A DNA stretch of 64,000 bases from Butyrivibrio sp. Lineage in GTDB: Bacteria > Bacillota > Clostridia > Lachnospirales > Lachnospiraceae. Numbering within the stretch: the first letter of the stretch is position 1; every line of letters starts with the position of its first letter. The translations under genes were made by a program, and so were the position numbers. The notes under the pieces are model-generated. The model worked only from the letters and a program-made list of their open reading frames with translations, had not been told where the DNA came from and did no database searches. The stretch spans positions 1 through 64,000 of the forward strand of contig JAFUYO010000036.1 in assembly GCA_017470505.1 (NCBI GenBank), in the 5' to 3' direction. Shown here in pieces: positions 53,080 to 62,196 of this stretch.

Positions 53080-53631
53080 TCAACGGCTGAAAGCCATATA
53101 CGCAGATTCAAGCATCTTCACCGATGAAGCCTCATCAAGATCGTAGTCACCCGTGACAGCCATGCAGCCTGCCCCGTGAATGAATATCCACATCTGCATA
53201 AAGAGATTCTGGGCATTTGCAGCGCCCTGCGAAGAGGCGCGGTTGATCTCCCTTACAACATTCTCAGAGTTTCCGTTAACGAGATCATACATGCTCTTTC
53301 CTTCAGTTCCCTCATGCGATATGAAAAGAAGTCTGAAAAGATGAGGGTATTTCTCGGCAAAGCCGATATATGCAAGCCCAAGGTCCACAAACGGAACGTC
53401 GTGTGTCTTCTTGTACTCGTCGTAGAACTCAAGGTAAAACTCGGCAGCCTTGTCATACAGGTCCTTCTTGAGCTCATCCATGTTCTCATAGATGCGGAAA
53501 ATAGGCTGGGTGGAGCACCCTGCCGCCGCTGCGAGTTTCCTGGAAGTGATCGCCTCAAAGCCTTCCTTTTTGGTTATCTTGAACGCTGCATTAACTATTT
53601 CCTTCTGCGTTATAGTCGCTTTCCTTGCCAT
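53080..53631 (-). CDS. TetR-family transcriptional regulator
   Basis: The 183-residue protein has an N-terminal HTH (about 5-55, ITSRKLAAAAGCSTQPIFRIY) and a C-terminal TetR_C-like helical part with WIFIHGAGCMAVTG, often seen in Firmicutes TetRs. GGGAGG lies before the ATG at 53631. Target and ligand are unknown. It is 10 bases upstream of the RpiR gene. Confidence 0.88.
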   Translation of the reverse strand: MARKATITQKEIVNAAFKITKKEGFEAITSRKLAAAAGCSTQPIFRIYENMDELKKDLYDKAAEFYLEFYDEYKKTHDVPFVDLGLAYIGFAEKYPHLFRLLFISHEGTEGKSMYDLVNGNSENVVREINRASSQGAANAQNLFMQMWIFIHGAGCMAVTGDYDLDEASSVKMLESAYMAFSR

Positions 53632-53706
53632 AGCATCCTCCCTGTACATATCACACAGATAATATAATTGCGTGCGTTATTATTTTACCTTGTGGCAAAA
53701 AAGGTG

Positions 53707-54792
53707 TCAAATTTTATCAATAATCCCGCCGCCAAGCACCGTGTCGCCGTCGTAAAAAACCGCGCTCTGTCCCGGGGTTATGGCTCTCTGCGGCTCATCA
53801 AACAAAACCCTTGCTCTGCCATCTCCAAGGATTGTTACATGGCAGGGCTTTTCGGGGTGTCTGTACCTTATCTTGGCAGAGCAGTCAAAATCGCCTTCCG
53901 GAATGTCACCCGTAATCCAGGAGAAGTCCCTGACAACGAACTCCCTGCTGAACAGGTCCTCATTATCAGCAAGTACAACTCTGTTACCTGCGGCATCTAT
54001 TTTCTTAACGTAGAGCCTCTTCTCTGCGGGGATTCCAAGTCCTCTTCTCTGCCCTACCGTGTACCCGATTATGCCGCTGTGCTCACCCAGGACCTTTCCC
54101 TCAGGGTCGACAAAGTCGCCGTGGGGGTAATCCTTTTTCCTGTATCTTCTGATCATCCCGGCGTAGTCTCCGTCGGGGACAAAGCAGATGTCCTGACTCT
54201 CCTTTTTGTGGGAGGTAACAAAACCGTTCTCCTCGGCAATCCTGCGCGCATCAGCCTTGGTGATGTCTCCGAGAGGAAAGTAAGTGTGCCGCAGCTGCTC
54301 CTCTGTAAGATTATACAGCACATAGCTCTGATCCTTTGACAGATCAACGGCTTTTTTCAGATAGAGATGACCGTCATTCTCCTCAATTCTTGCGTAGTGG
54401 CCGGTCACTATGTTGTCGTACCCAAGCTCTTTCGCCTTCTCATAGAGGATGTCAAACTTGAGATACCTGTTGCAGAGAGTGCAGGGGTTCGGGGTCTCAC
54501 CTCTCTCGTAGCTGCACACAAAGGGCTCTATCACCTTCTCCCTGAACTGGGACTCATAGTGGAAGATGTTGTAAGGGATCCCTATCCTCTCACAGACAGC
54601 CCGCGCATCCTGCGTGTCAGACAAAGAGCAGCAGGTGCCAAAGATGTCCTCTCCTATCATGTCATTTTCATACAGACGCATGGTGCAGCCCATGCAGTCA
54701 AAGCCGTTTTTTGCCATAATAAAAGCGGCGACGGAACTGTCAACGCCACCGCTCATGGCAATCAGAGCTTTCTTTTTGCCTTCATTTCGCAT
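53707..54792 (-). CDS. mnmA: tRNA-specific 2-thiouridylase MnmA
   Basis: The 361-residue enzyme has the PP-loop MSGGVDSSVAAF (about 13-24), CTLCNRYLKFD with a catalytic Cys, GHYARIEE, and SQDICFVPDGDY, followed by CVT-like FDCSAKIRYRHPE with the second region Cys. It thiolates U34 of tRNA Glu, Gln and Lys. The tRNA-Glu in this window has a CTC anticodon and would not be a substrate. Confidence 0.96.
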   Translation of the reverse strand: MRNEGKKKALIAMSGGVDSSVAAFIMAKNGFDCMGCTMRLYENDMIGEDIFGTCCSLSDTQDARAVCERIGIPYNIFHYESQFREKVIEPFVCSYERGETPNPCTLCNRYLKFDILYEKAKELGYDNIVTGHYARIEENDGHLYLKKAVDLSKDQSYVLYNLTEEQLRHTYFPLGDITKADARRIAEENGFVTSHKKESQDICFVPDGDYAGMIRRYRKKDYPHGDFVDPEGKVLGEHSGIIGYTVGQRRGLGIPAEKRLYVKKIDAAGNRVVLADNEDLFSREFVVRDFSWITGDIPEGDFDCSAKIRYRHPEKPCHVTILGDGRARVLFDEPQRAITPGQSAVFYDGDTVLGGGIIDKI

Positions 54793-54798
54793 AGTATA

Positions 54799-55734
54799 TC
54801 ATCCATTTAATATCCTGATGATCTCCGGAAGGAGCTCATCGACCTTGTCGTTGTCAATCTGGCAGGTTCCCGCATTGGCATGTCCGCCTCCGCCGTACTC
54901 AAGGCACAGATCACCAATGTTGAAGTTTGAAGCCTTATTGATGATCGACTTTCCGATCATGACGGCAGTGTTCTGCTTTTTAAAGCCCCAGGCCACATGG
55001 ACAGAAATCTCAGCCTCGGGATACATGGCGTAGATCATGAAACGGTTGCCGGCGTAGATAATATCGCCTGCTGCCTTCTGATCCACAACAACAACCTTGC
55101 CCTCCATATGTGATATATCCTTTAACTGCTGCTTGAAGAGCTCAGCCTGCTCCATGTAAAGATCAACTCTCTCCTTGACATCGGGGAGCTCCAGAACATC
55201 CTTGATGTTGTGGTTTACACAGTATCCGATGAGCTCCATCATAAGGTCGTAGTTGGAGATCCTGAAGTTGTGGAACCTTCCAAGTCCCGTCCTCGCATCC
55301 ATGAGGAAGTTCATGAGAACCCAGTCCTTGGGATCAAGTATCTCCTCCTTGGTAAAGTCAGCTGAGTCGCCCTTGTCGACAGCTGTCATAATTTCATCGG
55401 AGATGCCGCCGAGATCGTACCCCGCCTCGATATAGTAGTTGTATACAACTCTTGCAGCCGACTTGGCATAGCCGTCGATATGCCAGTTGGTATTGTTCTT
55501 CATGTCAGCATTTCTGGTAAGCTCTGACTCGTGGTGGTCAAAGCACATATACACCCTTGAATCGTAGGGAAGGTTTGTGGTTATGTCGTTTCCTGAGAGT
55601 TCGATCTTGCCATCCTGAACATCCTTGGGATGAACAAATTTGATTTCCTCGATAAGGTCGCACTCCCTCAGGATCATTGCGCAAACCAAACCGTCAAAGT
55701 CACTTCTGGTTACAAGTCTCATTTTATCGCTCAT
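54799..55734 (-). CDS. DHH-family phosphoesterase
   Basis: The 311-residue protein has RSDFDGLVCAMIL (about 10-22), CFDHHESE (about 64-71), DKGDSADF and GGGGHANAGTC, so all DHH/DHHA1 metal ligands are present. It is shorter in its linker than NrnA (also in this window), and the substrate is not clear. It is 6 bases upstream of mnmA. Confidence 0.9.
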   Translation of the reverse strand: MSDKMRLVTRSDFDGLVCAMILRECDLIEEIKFVHPKDVQDGKIELSGNDITTNLPYDSRVYMCFDHHESELTRNADMKNNTNWHIDGYAKSAARVVYNYYIEAGYDLGGISDEIMTAVDKGDSADFTKEEILDPKDWVLMNFLMDARTGLGRFHNFRISNYDLMMELIGYCVNHNIKDVLELPDVKERVDLYMEQAELFKQQLKDISHMEGKVVVVDQKAAGDIIYAGNRFMIYAMYPEAEISVHVAWGFKKQNTAVMIGKSIINKASNFNIGDLCLEYGGGGHANAGTCQIDNDKVDELLPEIIRILNG

Positions 55735-55770
55735 AAGTCCCTCTCAAAATAAATTTTTGTACTAACATAT

Positions 55771-55797
55771 AGTATATCACTGAACACGGCTTTTCAA
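55771..55797 (-). promoter_or_regulatory. promoter of the DHH-mnmA operon
   Basis: On the minus strand TTGAAA (55792-55797) lies 15 bases from TATACT (55771-55776), or 17 from the overlapping TACTAT. Confidence 0.45.
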
Positions 55798-55820
55798 AAT
55801 AATAAAGTTAATTATTATTG

Positions 55821-55849
55821 TTTACTTCAGCACTTTATTGTGGTAAACT
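55821..55849 (+). promoter_or_regulatory. possible promoter of putP
   Basis: TTTACT (55821-55826) and TAAACT (55844-55849) are 17 bases apart. If used, translation must begin at 55882 or 55888. Confidence 0.4.
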
Positions 55850-55887
55850 ATCACGTGTTAAAAAAGTATAAAAAGGGGAAAATGCAT

Positions 55888-57441
55888 ATGACAACTGCAC
55901 AAATTGGTATTGTTATCTCTATCTTTTTGTATCTGGCAATGATGCTCCTTGTGGGCTTTGTCAGTTCAAGAGAGACAAACGATGTAAAAGATTTTTACCT
56001 CGGAGGGCGAAAGCTCGGCCCGCTGGTTACCGCCATGAGCGCCGAGGCCTCCGACATGAGTTCCTACCTTCTGATGGGCGTCCCGGGACTTGCTTACCTG
56101 ACCGGTATCGCAGATGCGGGCTGGACAGCTGCGGGACTGATCGCAGGAACTTACCTGAACTGGCTCTTCACGGCGAAGAGACTCAGAAACTACACTGAAA
56201 AGCTGGACGCAATTACCATTCCCGATTATTTCAAAAAGAGGTTTAAGGATGACAGCAACATAACCCTCTGCATAGGAGCAATCTTCATCCTTATCTTCTT
56301 CGTTCCGTACACGGCGTCGGGATTCTCTGCCTGCGGAAAGCTCTTTTCATCACTCTTTGGCATAAACTATCAGCTGGCAATGATAGTTTCGGCGGTCATT
56401 ATCGTAGGCTACACTACGACAGGAGGGTTCCTCGCGGCATCCAAGACAGACTTTATCCAGTCGATAGTAATGACACTGGCTCTTTTATTTGTCCTTGGCT
56501 ACGGCATAGTGACGGCCGGCGGACTTGGAGCGGTTATTGATAACGCAGGCGCTCTTCCAGGGTTCCTGAATATAAGCGCTACCTATGACAACGCTGCAAA
56601 TGCTGCTGCGCCCTATGGGATATTCAACAAGATCACGATGTTCTGCTGGGGACTTGGATACTTCGGAATGCCACATATCCTCCTCAGATTCATGGCGACC
56701 AGGAAGGCGAGCGAACTCACCTTATCGAGGAGGATCGCCTCAGTGTGGGTTCTTGTATCCCTTGGCATCGCTGTATTCCTCGGAGTCGTAGGAAGGGCAA
56801 TGACTCAGTCAGGGGTGCTCACAAGCCTTGTCGATCCTGCAAATCCCGGAAGCTCATCCACCGCCGAGACTCTGATCGTAGTGCTCGCGCAGCAGATAAG
56901 CGAAAACGGATTCTTCTTTGCGCTGATCGCGGGACTCGTCCTTGCGGGTATACTGGCATCTACCATGTCAACTGCGGACTCACAGCTTATCGCAGCTTCC
57001 TCCGCAGTATCCGAGAACATCGTACAGGAGACCATCGGAATCAAGCTCTCCGAGACAGCTGCCATGCTGACAGCAAGGGCGACACTCATAGCCGTTGCAA
57101 TATTCGGAATACTCATTGCGTGGAATCCCAACAGCTCGGTATTCGGAATCGTCTCCTTTGCCTGGGCCGGTTTCGGAGCAGTGTTCGGTCCCATCATGAT
57201 TCTCTCACTCTACTGGAAGCGCACAAACCGGGCAGGCGCCATCGCCGGCATGATCTCGGGAGGTCTCATGGTATTCATCTGGAAGTACCTCGTTCGCCCC
57301 ATGGGCGGCGTGTGGGATCTGTATGAGCTGGCTCCCGCCTTCCTCGTAGCCATTATCGTCATCGTGGTTGTGAGCCTTCTCACCAGGGAGCCCGAAAAAG
57401 AGATCATCGACAAATTTGACCAGGTCGCCAAGATGAGCTGA
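55888..57441 (+). CDS. putP: sodium/proline symporter PutP
   Basis: The 517-residue SSS-family transporter has about 13 membrane helices. FYLGGRKLGPLVTAMSAEASDMSSYLLMG-type sequence (about residues 34-62) holds the Na+-site Ser residues, and ASTMSTADSQLIAASSA (about 354-370) is the family signature. It imports proline with Na+. AAAGGGG lies nine bases before the ATG at 55888; an ATG six bases earlier is possible. It is one of few plus-strand genes here. Confidence 0.93.
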   Translation: MTTAQIGIVISIFLYLAMMLLVGFVSSRETNDVKDFYLGGRKLGPLVTAMSAEASDMSSYLLMGVPGLAYLTGIADAGWTAAGLIAGTYLNWLFTAKRLRNYTEKLDAITIPDYFKKRFKDDSNITLCIGAIFILIFFVPYTASGFSACGKLFSSLFGINYQLAMIVSAVIIVGYTTTGGFLAASKTDFIQSIVMTLALLFVLGYGIVTAGGLGAVIDNAGALPGFLNISATYDNAANAAAPYGIFNKITMFCWGLGYFGMPHILLRFMATRKASELTLSRRIASVWVLVSLGIAVFLGVVGRAMTQSGVLTSLVDPANPGSSSTAETLIVVLAQQISENGFFFALIAGLVLAGILASTMSTADSQLIAASSAVSENIVQETIGIKLSETAAMLTARATLIAVAIFGILIAWNPNSSVFGIVSFAWAGFGAVFGPIMILSLYWKRTNRAGAIAGMISGGLMVFIWKYLVRPMGGVWDLYELAPAFLVAIIVIVVVSLLTREPEKEIIDKFDQVAKMS

Positions 57442-57459
57442 TCAATTTCCTATTGGATT

Positions 57460-57508
57460 AAAAAATCTGACTTCTGAATGTGATGTCTTATCAGAAGTCA
57501 GATTTTTT
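57460..57508. terminator. bidirectional terminator after putP
   Basis: TCTGACTTCTGA and TCAGAAGTCAGA form a perfect 12-base stem with A6 before and T7 after, so it serves putP and the converging rnhA-side transcript. The stop of the metallophosphoesterase remnant lies inside it. Confidence 0.9.
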
Positions 57509-57767
57509 TGTTTTCCTCAAGTCTTATCCACTCGGAAAGTGACAGCGGCTCGTAGTCACTTCTCTTGCAGAAGCAGTTTATCAGGTTGCATGGAATGAAG
57601 CTCTCATGCTCCGAGTGGACCGGCGTAAAGGCGGTGTCCCTGACCTTGTCGTTCCACCTTTTTATCATGTATTCGTTCATCTCTTCCGCGCCGGCAAAGC
57701 CCCGCTCATCCATCCTGGTGTTGAGCGCCTCGTGGAAAAAATGGCAGTCTGCTATATAGTAGATCAT
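57498..57767 (-). pseudogene. metallophosphoesterase remnant with internal in-frame deletion
   Basis: The 89-residue frame has the N-terminus of a calcineurin-like phosphoesterase ([20 protein letters not shown], then EEMNEYMIKRWNDKVRDT) joined directly to what looks like the same family's C-terminus (HSEHESFIPCNLINCFC, SDYEPLSLSEWI). The middle, which should carry the GDF, GNHD and GHVH metal motifs, is missing after about residue 48. It should be inactive. It begins within the rnhA stop (4-base overlap). Confidence 0.7.
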
Positions 57768-58258
57768 CTTAAGTAGAGCCCTTCCCCGTCGTCGTGCAAA
57801 AGAGCCCCGGGGACGGAGTCAGCGGCTCTTGTGGCAAGACTGTCACATCTCTCGTTCTCGGGGTGGCCGTTGTGTCCCTTGACCCATATCCAGGTTATGT
57901 TGTGGGGCTTTGCTGCATTTAAAAGCCTCTTCCAGAGTTCCACGTTCTTTACCGGCTTTTTGCCGGCGGTCTTCCAGCCGTTCTTAAGCCAGTTGTCAAG
58001 CCAGCCCTCATTGAAGGCGTTTACGACATACTTGGAGTCTGAGTACATGTCAACATCGCAGGGGCGGTTCAGGTTCTCCAGCCCGATGATGGCGCCCATG
58101 AGCTCCATTCGGTTATTTGTGGTCTTGTCGTACCCTGCGCTTATCTCTTTTTCATGGACCTGCCCCCCGGCATCGACATAGCGCATCACAACACCATATC
58201 CGCCGGGTCCCTCAGGGTTTCCGCGCGCTGAACCGTCTGAAAAAATGCTTACCTTCAT
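57764..58258 (-). CDS. rnhA: ribonuclease HI
   Basis: The 164-residue enzyme has the catalytic acids in [18 protein letters not shown] (Asp), NRMELMGAI (Glu), [12 protein letters not shown] (Asp) and ENERCDSLA (Asp), with the basic handle [11 protein letters not shown]. It removes RNA from RNA-DNA hybrids. The ATG at 58258 overlaps the MutS-like stop (ATGA) with GGAGAAGAC upstream. Confidence 0.96.
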   Translation of the reverse strand: MKVSIFSDGSARGNPEGPGGYGVVMRYVDAGGQVHEKEISAGYDKTTNNRMELMGAIIGLENLNRPCDVDMYSDSKYVVNAFNEGWLDNWLKNGWKTAGKKPVKNVELWKRLLNAAKPHNITWIWVKGHNGHPENERCDSLATRAADSVPGALLHDDGEGLYLR

Positions 58259-59934
58259 GTCTTCTCCCATTTTCCTTCTCTTGTGAAAGCATCAGCTTTT
58301 TTCTGTGCTTTCTCAACTACCCTAAGGTCGTAACCAAGTACTCCCAAAAGCTTTATTGCATTTCTCGTAGTGGCGGCGCCGATCCGTATCCTGTAGTCAA
58401 ATTTAACATCGTCACCCGAGATGTCTCCCTCAAAGTGACAGACATCGAAGCAGTCATCCAAAAGAGCTGTGAGCTCAATATCGTGCGTCGCAGCAAAGCA
58501 GGTGACGTTCCTTGCTGAGAGCTCCCTTAGTATCTCCGTCGATGCCGCTATCCTCTCAACGGTATTGGTGCCGCGAAGGACCTCGTCGACAAAGCACAGA
58601 ACTCTTCTGCCCTCCTCCCCCGCTGCGTCAAGTATCCTCTTAATAGACTTGATCTCAACCATGTAGTAGCTCTCGCCCATAAAGATGTCGTCGCGAAGAG
58701 CCATTGATGAGTACACCCTGTAAAAAGGCGCCCTGTAGGATGACGAAAGGCTCGTGTGTATGCTCTGTGAAAGACATGCATTTATGGCGCAGGTCTTAAG
58801 GAAGGTGGATTTTCCCGAGGCATTTGAGCCTGTAAGGAGAACTCCCCTTTTTGTAGTGATGTCGTTTGGAACCGCCGACTCAATAAGAGGATGGATCAGT
58901 TCTTTTGCGTCGTAACCTGATCCCGTAAATTCGGGCAGAGAGTATCTGCCGTCAAACGATGCGCGAAAGCATGCGACAGAGATTTCCGCCTCTATCCTTC
59001 CCGTGATCCTAAGAATATCGTCGAGCCTGTCCTTTTTTTGCATGATCTGACGGTACATCTGGTTGAACTTTATTATGTCGATGTGGGTCACCATCCTGAC
59101 ATAGTCCATGACAAGGTCCACGGGGTTTCCGCTTGAGTTCATCCCGGTGGGCGACAGGATTATGTCCGCCCCCGCCTTAAAAGACCCGAGCTCGGATGCC
59201 GCTTTCTTCAGCTCCTCCATGTCTTTGGCAAAAGCCGCCTCTCTTACTCCCGAAAAAGAGCCGACTCCCTTTATCACCCTCATTATGTAGCCGTAGGTCA
59301 CAAGATACGGATCGATCTGCGCCTTTATCTGAAAGTACATGACGATCTGAGCGAGCATCAGCACGATCAGAGCCACAAATCCAAGAGCGAAATTAAAAAA
59401 GCATAAAAGGACAGAGAGCGCCATGAGAAGGAGCATCACAAAGTGCCTTGCGTTTGTGCTTATCCTGGCGCTGTCCAGAAAATCAAGATAGTCATATATT
59501 GAATACTTGCTGCTCTTACCTATATCCGCGTAGATGAGCTGCATCCTGAGCCTGAAGTCCCTGTTCTTCAAAAAGACCTGAACCTGCTCCTCAAAGAACG
59601 CAAAATCATCTTCCATCTCAGGGCACCTCAGCATATAGTAGAGGTACTCCTCGCCCGCAGCAGAGAGGCAGTAGTTCATCCTCTTGTAGACGCTGTCCAT
59701 GTCAAGGTCGTTCCAGGTGATGTCGTCAATGTAAAAGCTCTCCGTGTGCTTTTTGAAATAGCCCGTGATATGGGACAGCTCCCCCTCTTTGTACTCTCTC
59801 TCAGGTGCCTTTCCGTAGTTGTTATTCAGTTTTTCCGTGAGCCTTTTTCTGGCATTTTGTCTGTCGCGCAGCCCCAATAAAAAAGCTGCGACTATGACCG
59901 CCAGAATAACGCCCAGAATTGTATATAGGTCCAT
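58255..59934 (-). CDS. membrane-anchored MutS-like ATPase
   Basis: The 559-residue protein has one N-terminal membrane helix (about 5-22) and two adjacent helices in the middle (about 165-205). The MutS domain V ATPase follows, with Walker [17 protein letters not shown], then [17 protein letters not shown], Walker [16 protein letters not shown] and FAATHDIEL. There is no mismatch-recognition or Smr domain. Membrane MutS homologues are common in Clostridia and Bacteroidetes but their role is unknown. It lies 2 bases after mtaD and overlaps rnhA. Confidence 0.88.
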   Translation of the reverse strand: MDLYTILGVILAVIVAAFLLGLRDRQNARKRLTEKLNNNYGKAPEREYKEGELSHITGYFKKHTESFYIDDITWNDLDMDSVYKRMNYCLSAAGEEYLYYMLRCPEMEDDFAFFEEQVQVFLKNRDFRLRMQLIYADIGKSSKYSIYDYLDFLDSARISTNARHFVMLLLMALSVLLCFFNFALGFVALIVLMLAQIVMYFQIKAQIDPYLVTYGYIMRVIKGVGSFSGVREAAFAKDMEELKKAASELGSFKAGADIILSPTGMNSSGNPVDLVMDYVRMVTHIDIIKFNQMYRQIMQKKDRLDDILRITGRIEAEISVACFRASFDGRYSLPEFTGSGYDAKELIHPLIESAVPNDITTKRGVLLTGSNASGKSTFLKTCAINACLSQSIHTSLSSSYRAPFYRVYSSMALRDDIFMGESYYMVEIKSIKRILDAAGEEGRRVLCFVDEVLRGTNTVERIAASTEILRELSARNVTCFAATHDIELTALLDDCFDVCHFEGDISGDDVKFDYRIRIGAATTRNAIKLLGVLGYDLRVVEKAQKKADAFTREGKWEKT

Positions 59935-59936
59935 TG

Positions 59937-61238
59937 TCAGGCGTATATCCTTTTACTTATTCTCATGGCCTCTTCGTATATCTTCGAAGGCTCCTCTCCG
60001 ATAAAGAACTCCCCGTTCTCGTAGCGGATTATACCGCCTATCATGGTCAGCTTCACGTTGTCCTTGCTGCCGCTGTAGACGATGTTCTTAACTATATTGT
60101 TGACAGGCTGCATGTTTGGCCTGTCCATATCGAGCATTATTATGTCCGCCTTTTTGCCCGGTGCAAGTACGTCGCAGTCATAAAGCCCCATTGCGTGAGC
60201 TCCGTTTACGGTGGCCATCTTAAGGACCTCCGTTGCGGGAACGCTCTTTGCATTCATGTCCTTTAACTTGGCAAGTCCCGTCACAAGGAACATCTCCCTG
60301 AACATATCAAGGCAGTTGTTGCTGGCAGGACCGTCCGTCCCGATCGCGACCGGTATCCCCTTCTCAAGGTATTTGGCGATCGGTGCGATGCCGCTTGCAA
60401 GCTTGGTGTTGGAGCCGGGATTTGTCACAACATAAAGGCCTCTATTTTTCATGATCTTTCTGTCATTGTCGCTTGTCCAGACCATGTGATATCCGCCGCC
60501 TCCAAAGTCAAAGAGGCCAAGTGAGTCAAACAGTTCAACCGGCGTGCATCCGTACCTGTCCATGCACTCCCTTGTCTCTTTCTCAGTCTCCTGGATGTGA
60601 GCCCAGAAGGGCGCCTTGTACTTATGGACGAGCTTTGCGGTATCCTCCAACAGCTCCCTCGAGCAGGTGTACTCTGCGTGAAGCCCCAGGATAAATGAGT
60701 TGTAATCATCGATGCCGTTTATCTTGTTGTAGTAATCTTCCAACAGTTCCAGCGACTGGCTGAAGTTGTTCACGCAGCTGGTCTGCACGCACCTGAAGCC
60801 GCACTCCGCGAACGCTTTTGCGACCGAGTACGGCGTCAGGTACATCTCAAAAGCTGCTGTCATGCCGCTTGTGAGGTACTCCATGATAGATATCTTGGAC
60901 AGGTGGCAGATGTCCTCGGCAGTCATCTTCGCCTCAATTGGGAATATCGCATTATTCAGCCACTCATCGAGAGGAAGGTCGTCGGCCTTTGACCTCATGA
61001 GTGTCATCGCAGAGTGGGTGTGGGCATTCTTAAAGCCGGGCATCAAGAGATTCCCCCTGCAGTCGATCTTCCTGTCCCACTCTATGTATCTGCCCTCTTT
61101 GGTCTGTGCAAATTCATCTGCCTCCGTGTCACTTCCGACAAACAGTATACTGTCACCCGTAACCCATATCTGACCGCAGAAGACGTCTTCATCATCTCTC
61201 ATGGTTAAAATTCTTGCATTGTAAAAAAGTATATTCAT
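59937..61238 (-). CDS. mtaD: amidohydrolase, MTA/SAH deaminase-like
   Basis: The 433-residue enzyme has the metal site PGFKNAHTHSAMTLMRS (about 68-84), GLHAEYTCS, a late His in GYHMVWTSDND and GTDGPASNN (metal Asp, about 302). This is the ATZ/TRZ pattern of 5-methylthioadenosine / S-adenosylhomocysteine deaminases, although other amino-purine substrates remain possible. The purine nucleoside phosphorylase gene upstream supports a purine salvage role. Confidence 0.85.
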   Translation of the reverse strand: MNILFYNARILTMRDDEDVFCGQIWVTGDSILFVGSDTEADEFAQTKEGRYIEWDRKIDCRGNLLMPGFKNAHTHSAMTLMRSKADDLPLDEWLNNAIFPIEAKMTAEDICHLSKISIMEYLTSGMTAAFEMYLTPYSVAKAFAECGFRCVQTSCVNNFSQSLELLEDYYNKINGIDDYNSFILGLHAEYTCSRELLEDTAKLVHKYKAPFWAHIQETEKETRECMDRYGCTPVELFDSLGLFDFGGGGYHMVWTSDNDRKIMKNRGLYVVTNPGSNTKLASGIAPIAKYLEKGIPVAIGTDGPASNNCLDMFREMFLVTGLAKLKDMNAKSVPATEVLKMATVNGAHAMGLYDCDVLAPGKKADIIMLDMDRPNMQPVNNIVKNIVYSGSKDNVKLTMIGGIIRYENGEFFIGEEPSKIYEEAMRISKRIYA

Positions 61239-61241
61239 ATG

Positions 61242-62066
61242 TCAGAACCTCTTTATTGACTCTGAAACAAGTTTTGTGAAAAGCGGTGCCGCCTTGTCAG
61301 CCGCCTCCTGTACCTCCTCATGTGAGAGAGCCTCACCGTTTATCCCTGCTGCCAGATTGCTGATACAGGATACTCCGCACACCTTTATCCCCATGTGGTT
61401 GGCGGCGATTGCCTCGACAACCGTGCTCATGCCAACTGCCGATACTCCAAGTTTTCCAAGAAGGCTTATCTCAGCAGGCGACTCGAAGGACGGGCCGGTG
61501 AGCTGGCAGTAAACTCCCTCCTTGAGGTCGATATTATTTTCATGCGCGATGGTTCTTATTTCGTCGCACAGATCCTTTTGGTAGACACTGCTCATATCCG
61601 GGAATCTGGGCCCGAGCTCGTCAAAGTTTGCACCGATCAGAGGGTTGGGCGCAAAGATGGAGACGTGGTCAGTTATCAGCATCAGATCTCCCGCATTAAA
61701 GCCCTCTCCGAGTCCTCCTGCGGCATTTGTGAGGAAAAGAACTTTTGCTCCGAGAAGCCCCATAAGCCTTATGGGAAGTACGACATCACTGATGTCATAT
61801 CCCTCGTAGAAGTGAACCCTTCCCTTCATGCAAACTATTTTTTTATCGCCGAGGCGCCCGAAGATAAACTTTCCGGCGTGTCCCGGAACAGTCGACACAG
61901 GAAATCCCGGGATGTCACTGTAGGAAACCTCTGTCTCCACATCTATGTTGTCAGCAAAAGCCCCAAGGCCGGAGCCCAGTATGAGGGCAACCTCCGGCTC
62001 AAAGTCAGTGACCTTCCTCACTGCCTCTTTACACTTTATAAGTTTTTCATAAGCTTCATTCTGCAT
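61242..62066 (-). CDS. punA: purine nucleoside phosphorylase
   Basis: The 274-residue enzyme has ILGSGLGAFAD (about 30-40), STVPGHAGKFIFG, VHFYEGYD, LTNAAGGLGEGFNAGDLM and GMSTVVEAIAANHMG, the trimeric PNP-I signatures. It splits inosine and guanosine, or a deaminated methylthio-nucleoside made by the neighbouring deaminase. A hairpin (62105-62127) lies in its leader. Confidence 0.96.
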   Translation of the reverse strand: MQNEAYEKLIKCKEAVRKVTDFEPEVALILGSGLGAFADNIDVETEVSYSDIPGFPVSTVPGHAGKFIFGRLGDKKIVCMKGRVHFYEGYDISDVVLPIRLMGLLGAKVLFLTNAAGGLGEGFNAGDLMLITDHVSIFAPNPLIGANFDELGPRFPDMSSVYQKDLCDEIRTIAHENNIDLKEGVYCQLTGPSFESPAEISLLGKLGVSAVGMSTVVEAIAANHMGIKVCGVSCISNLAAGINGEALSHEEVQEAADKAAPLFTKLVSESIKRF

Positions 62067-62104
62067 GCAATCACCTCTCTAAATAAATGGTATGATGAGC
62101 GGGC

Positions 62105-62127
62105 CAAAAGTCCGACCCGGACTTTTG
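62105..62127. repeat. hairpin in the punA leader
   Basis: CAAAAGTCCG and CGGACTTTTG form a 10-base stem with a 3-base loop, between a predicted -10 (TATACT, minus strand, 62142-62147) and the gene. It has no T-run. Another small stem, GCAAGG/CCTTGC, lies at 62172-62187 after the serine hydrolase stop. Confidence 0.5.
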
Positions 62128-62196
62128 ACCCTGACATCATTAGTATATCATAATTGAAATGGTGAGTGGCAGCAAGGTGCGCCTTGCCTGCTTAAA

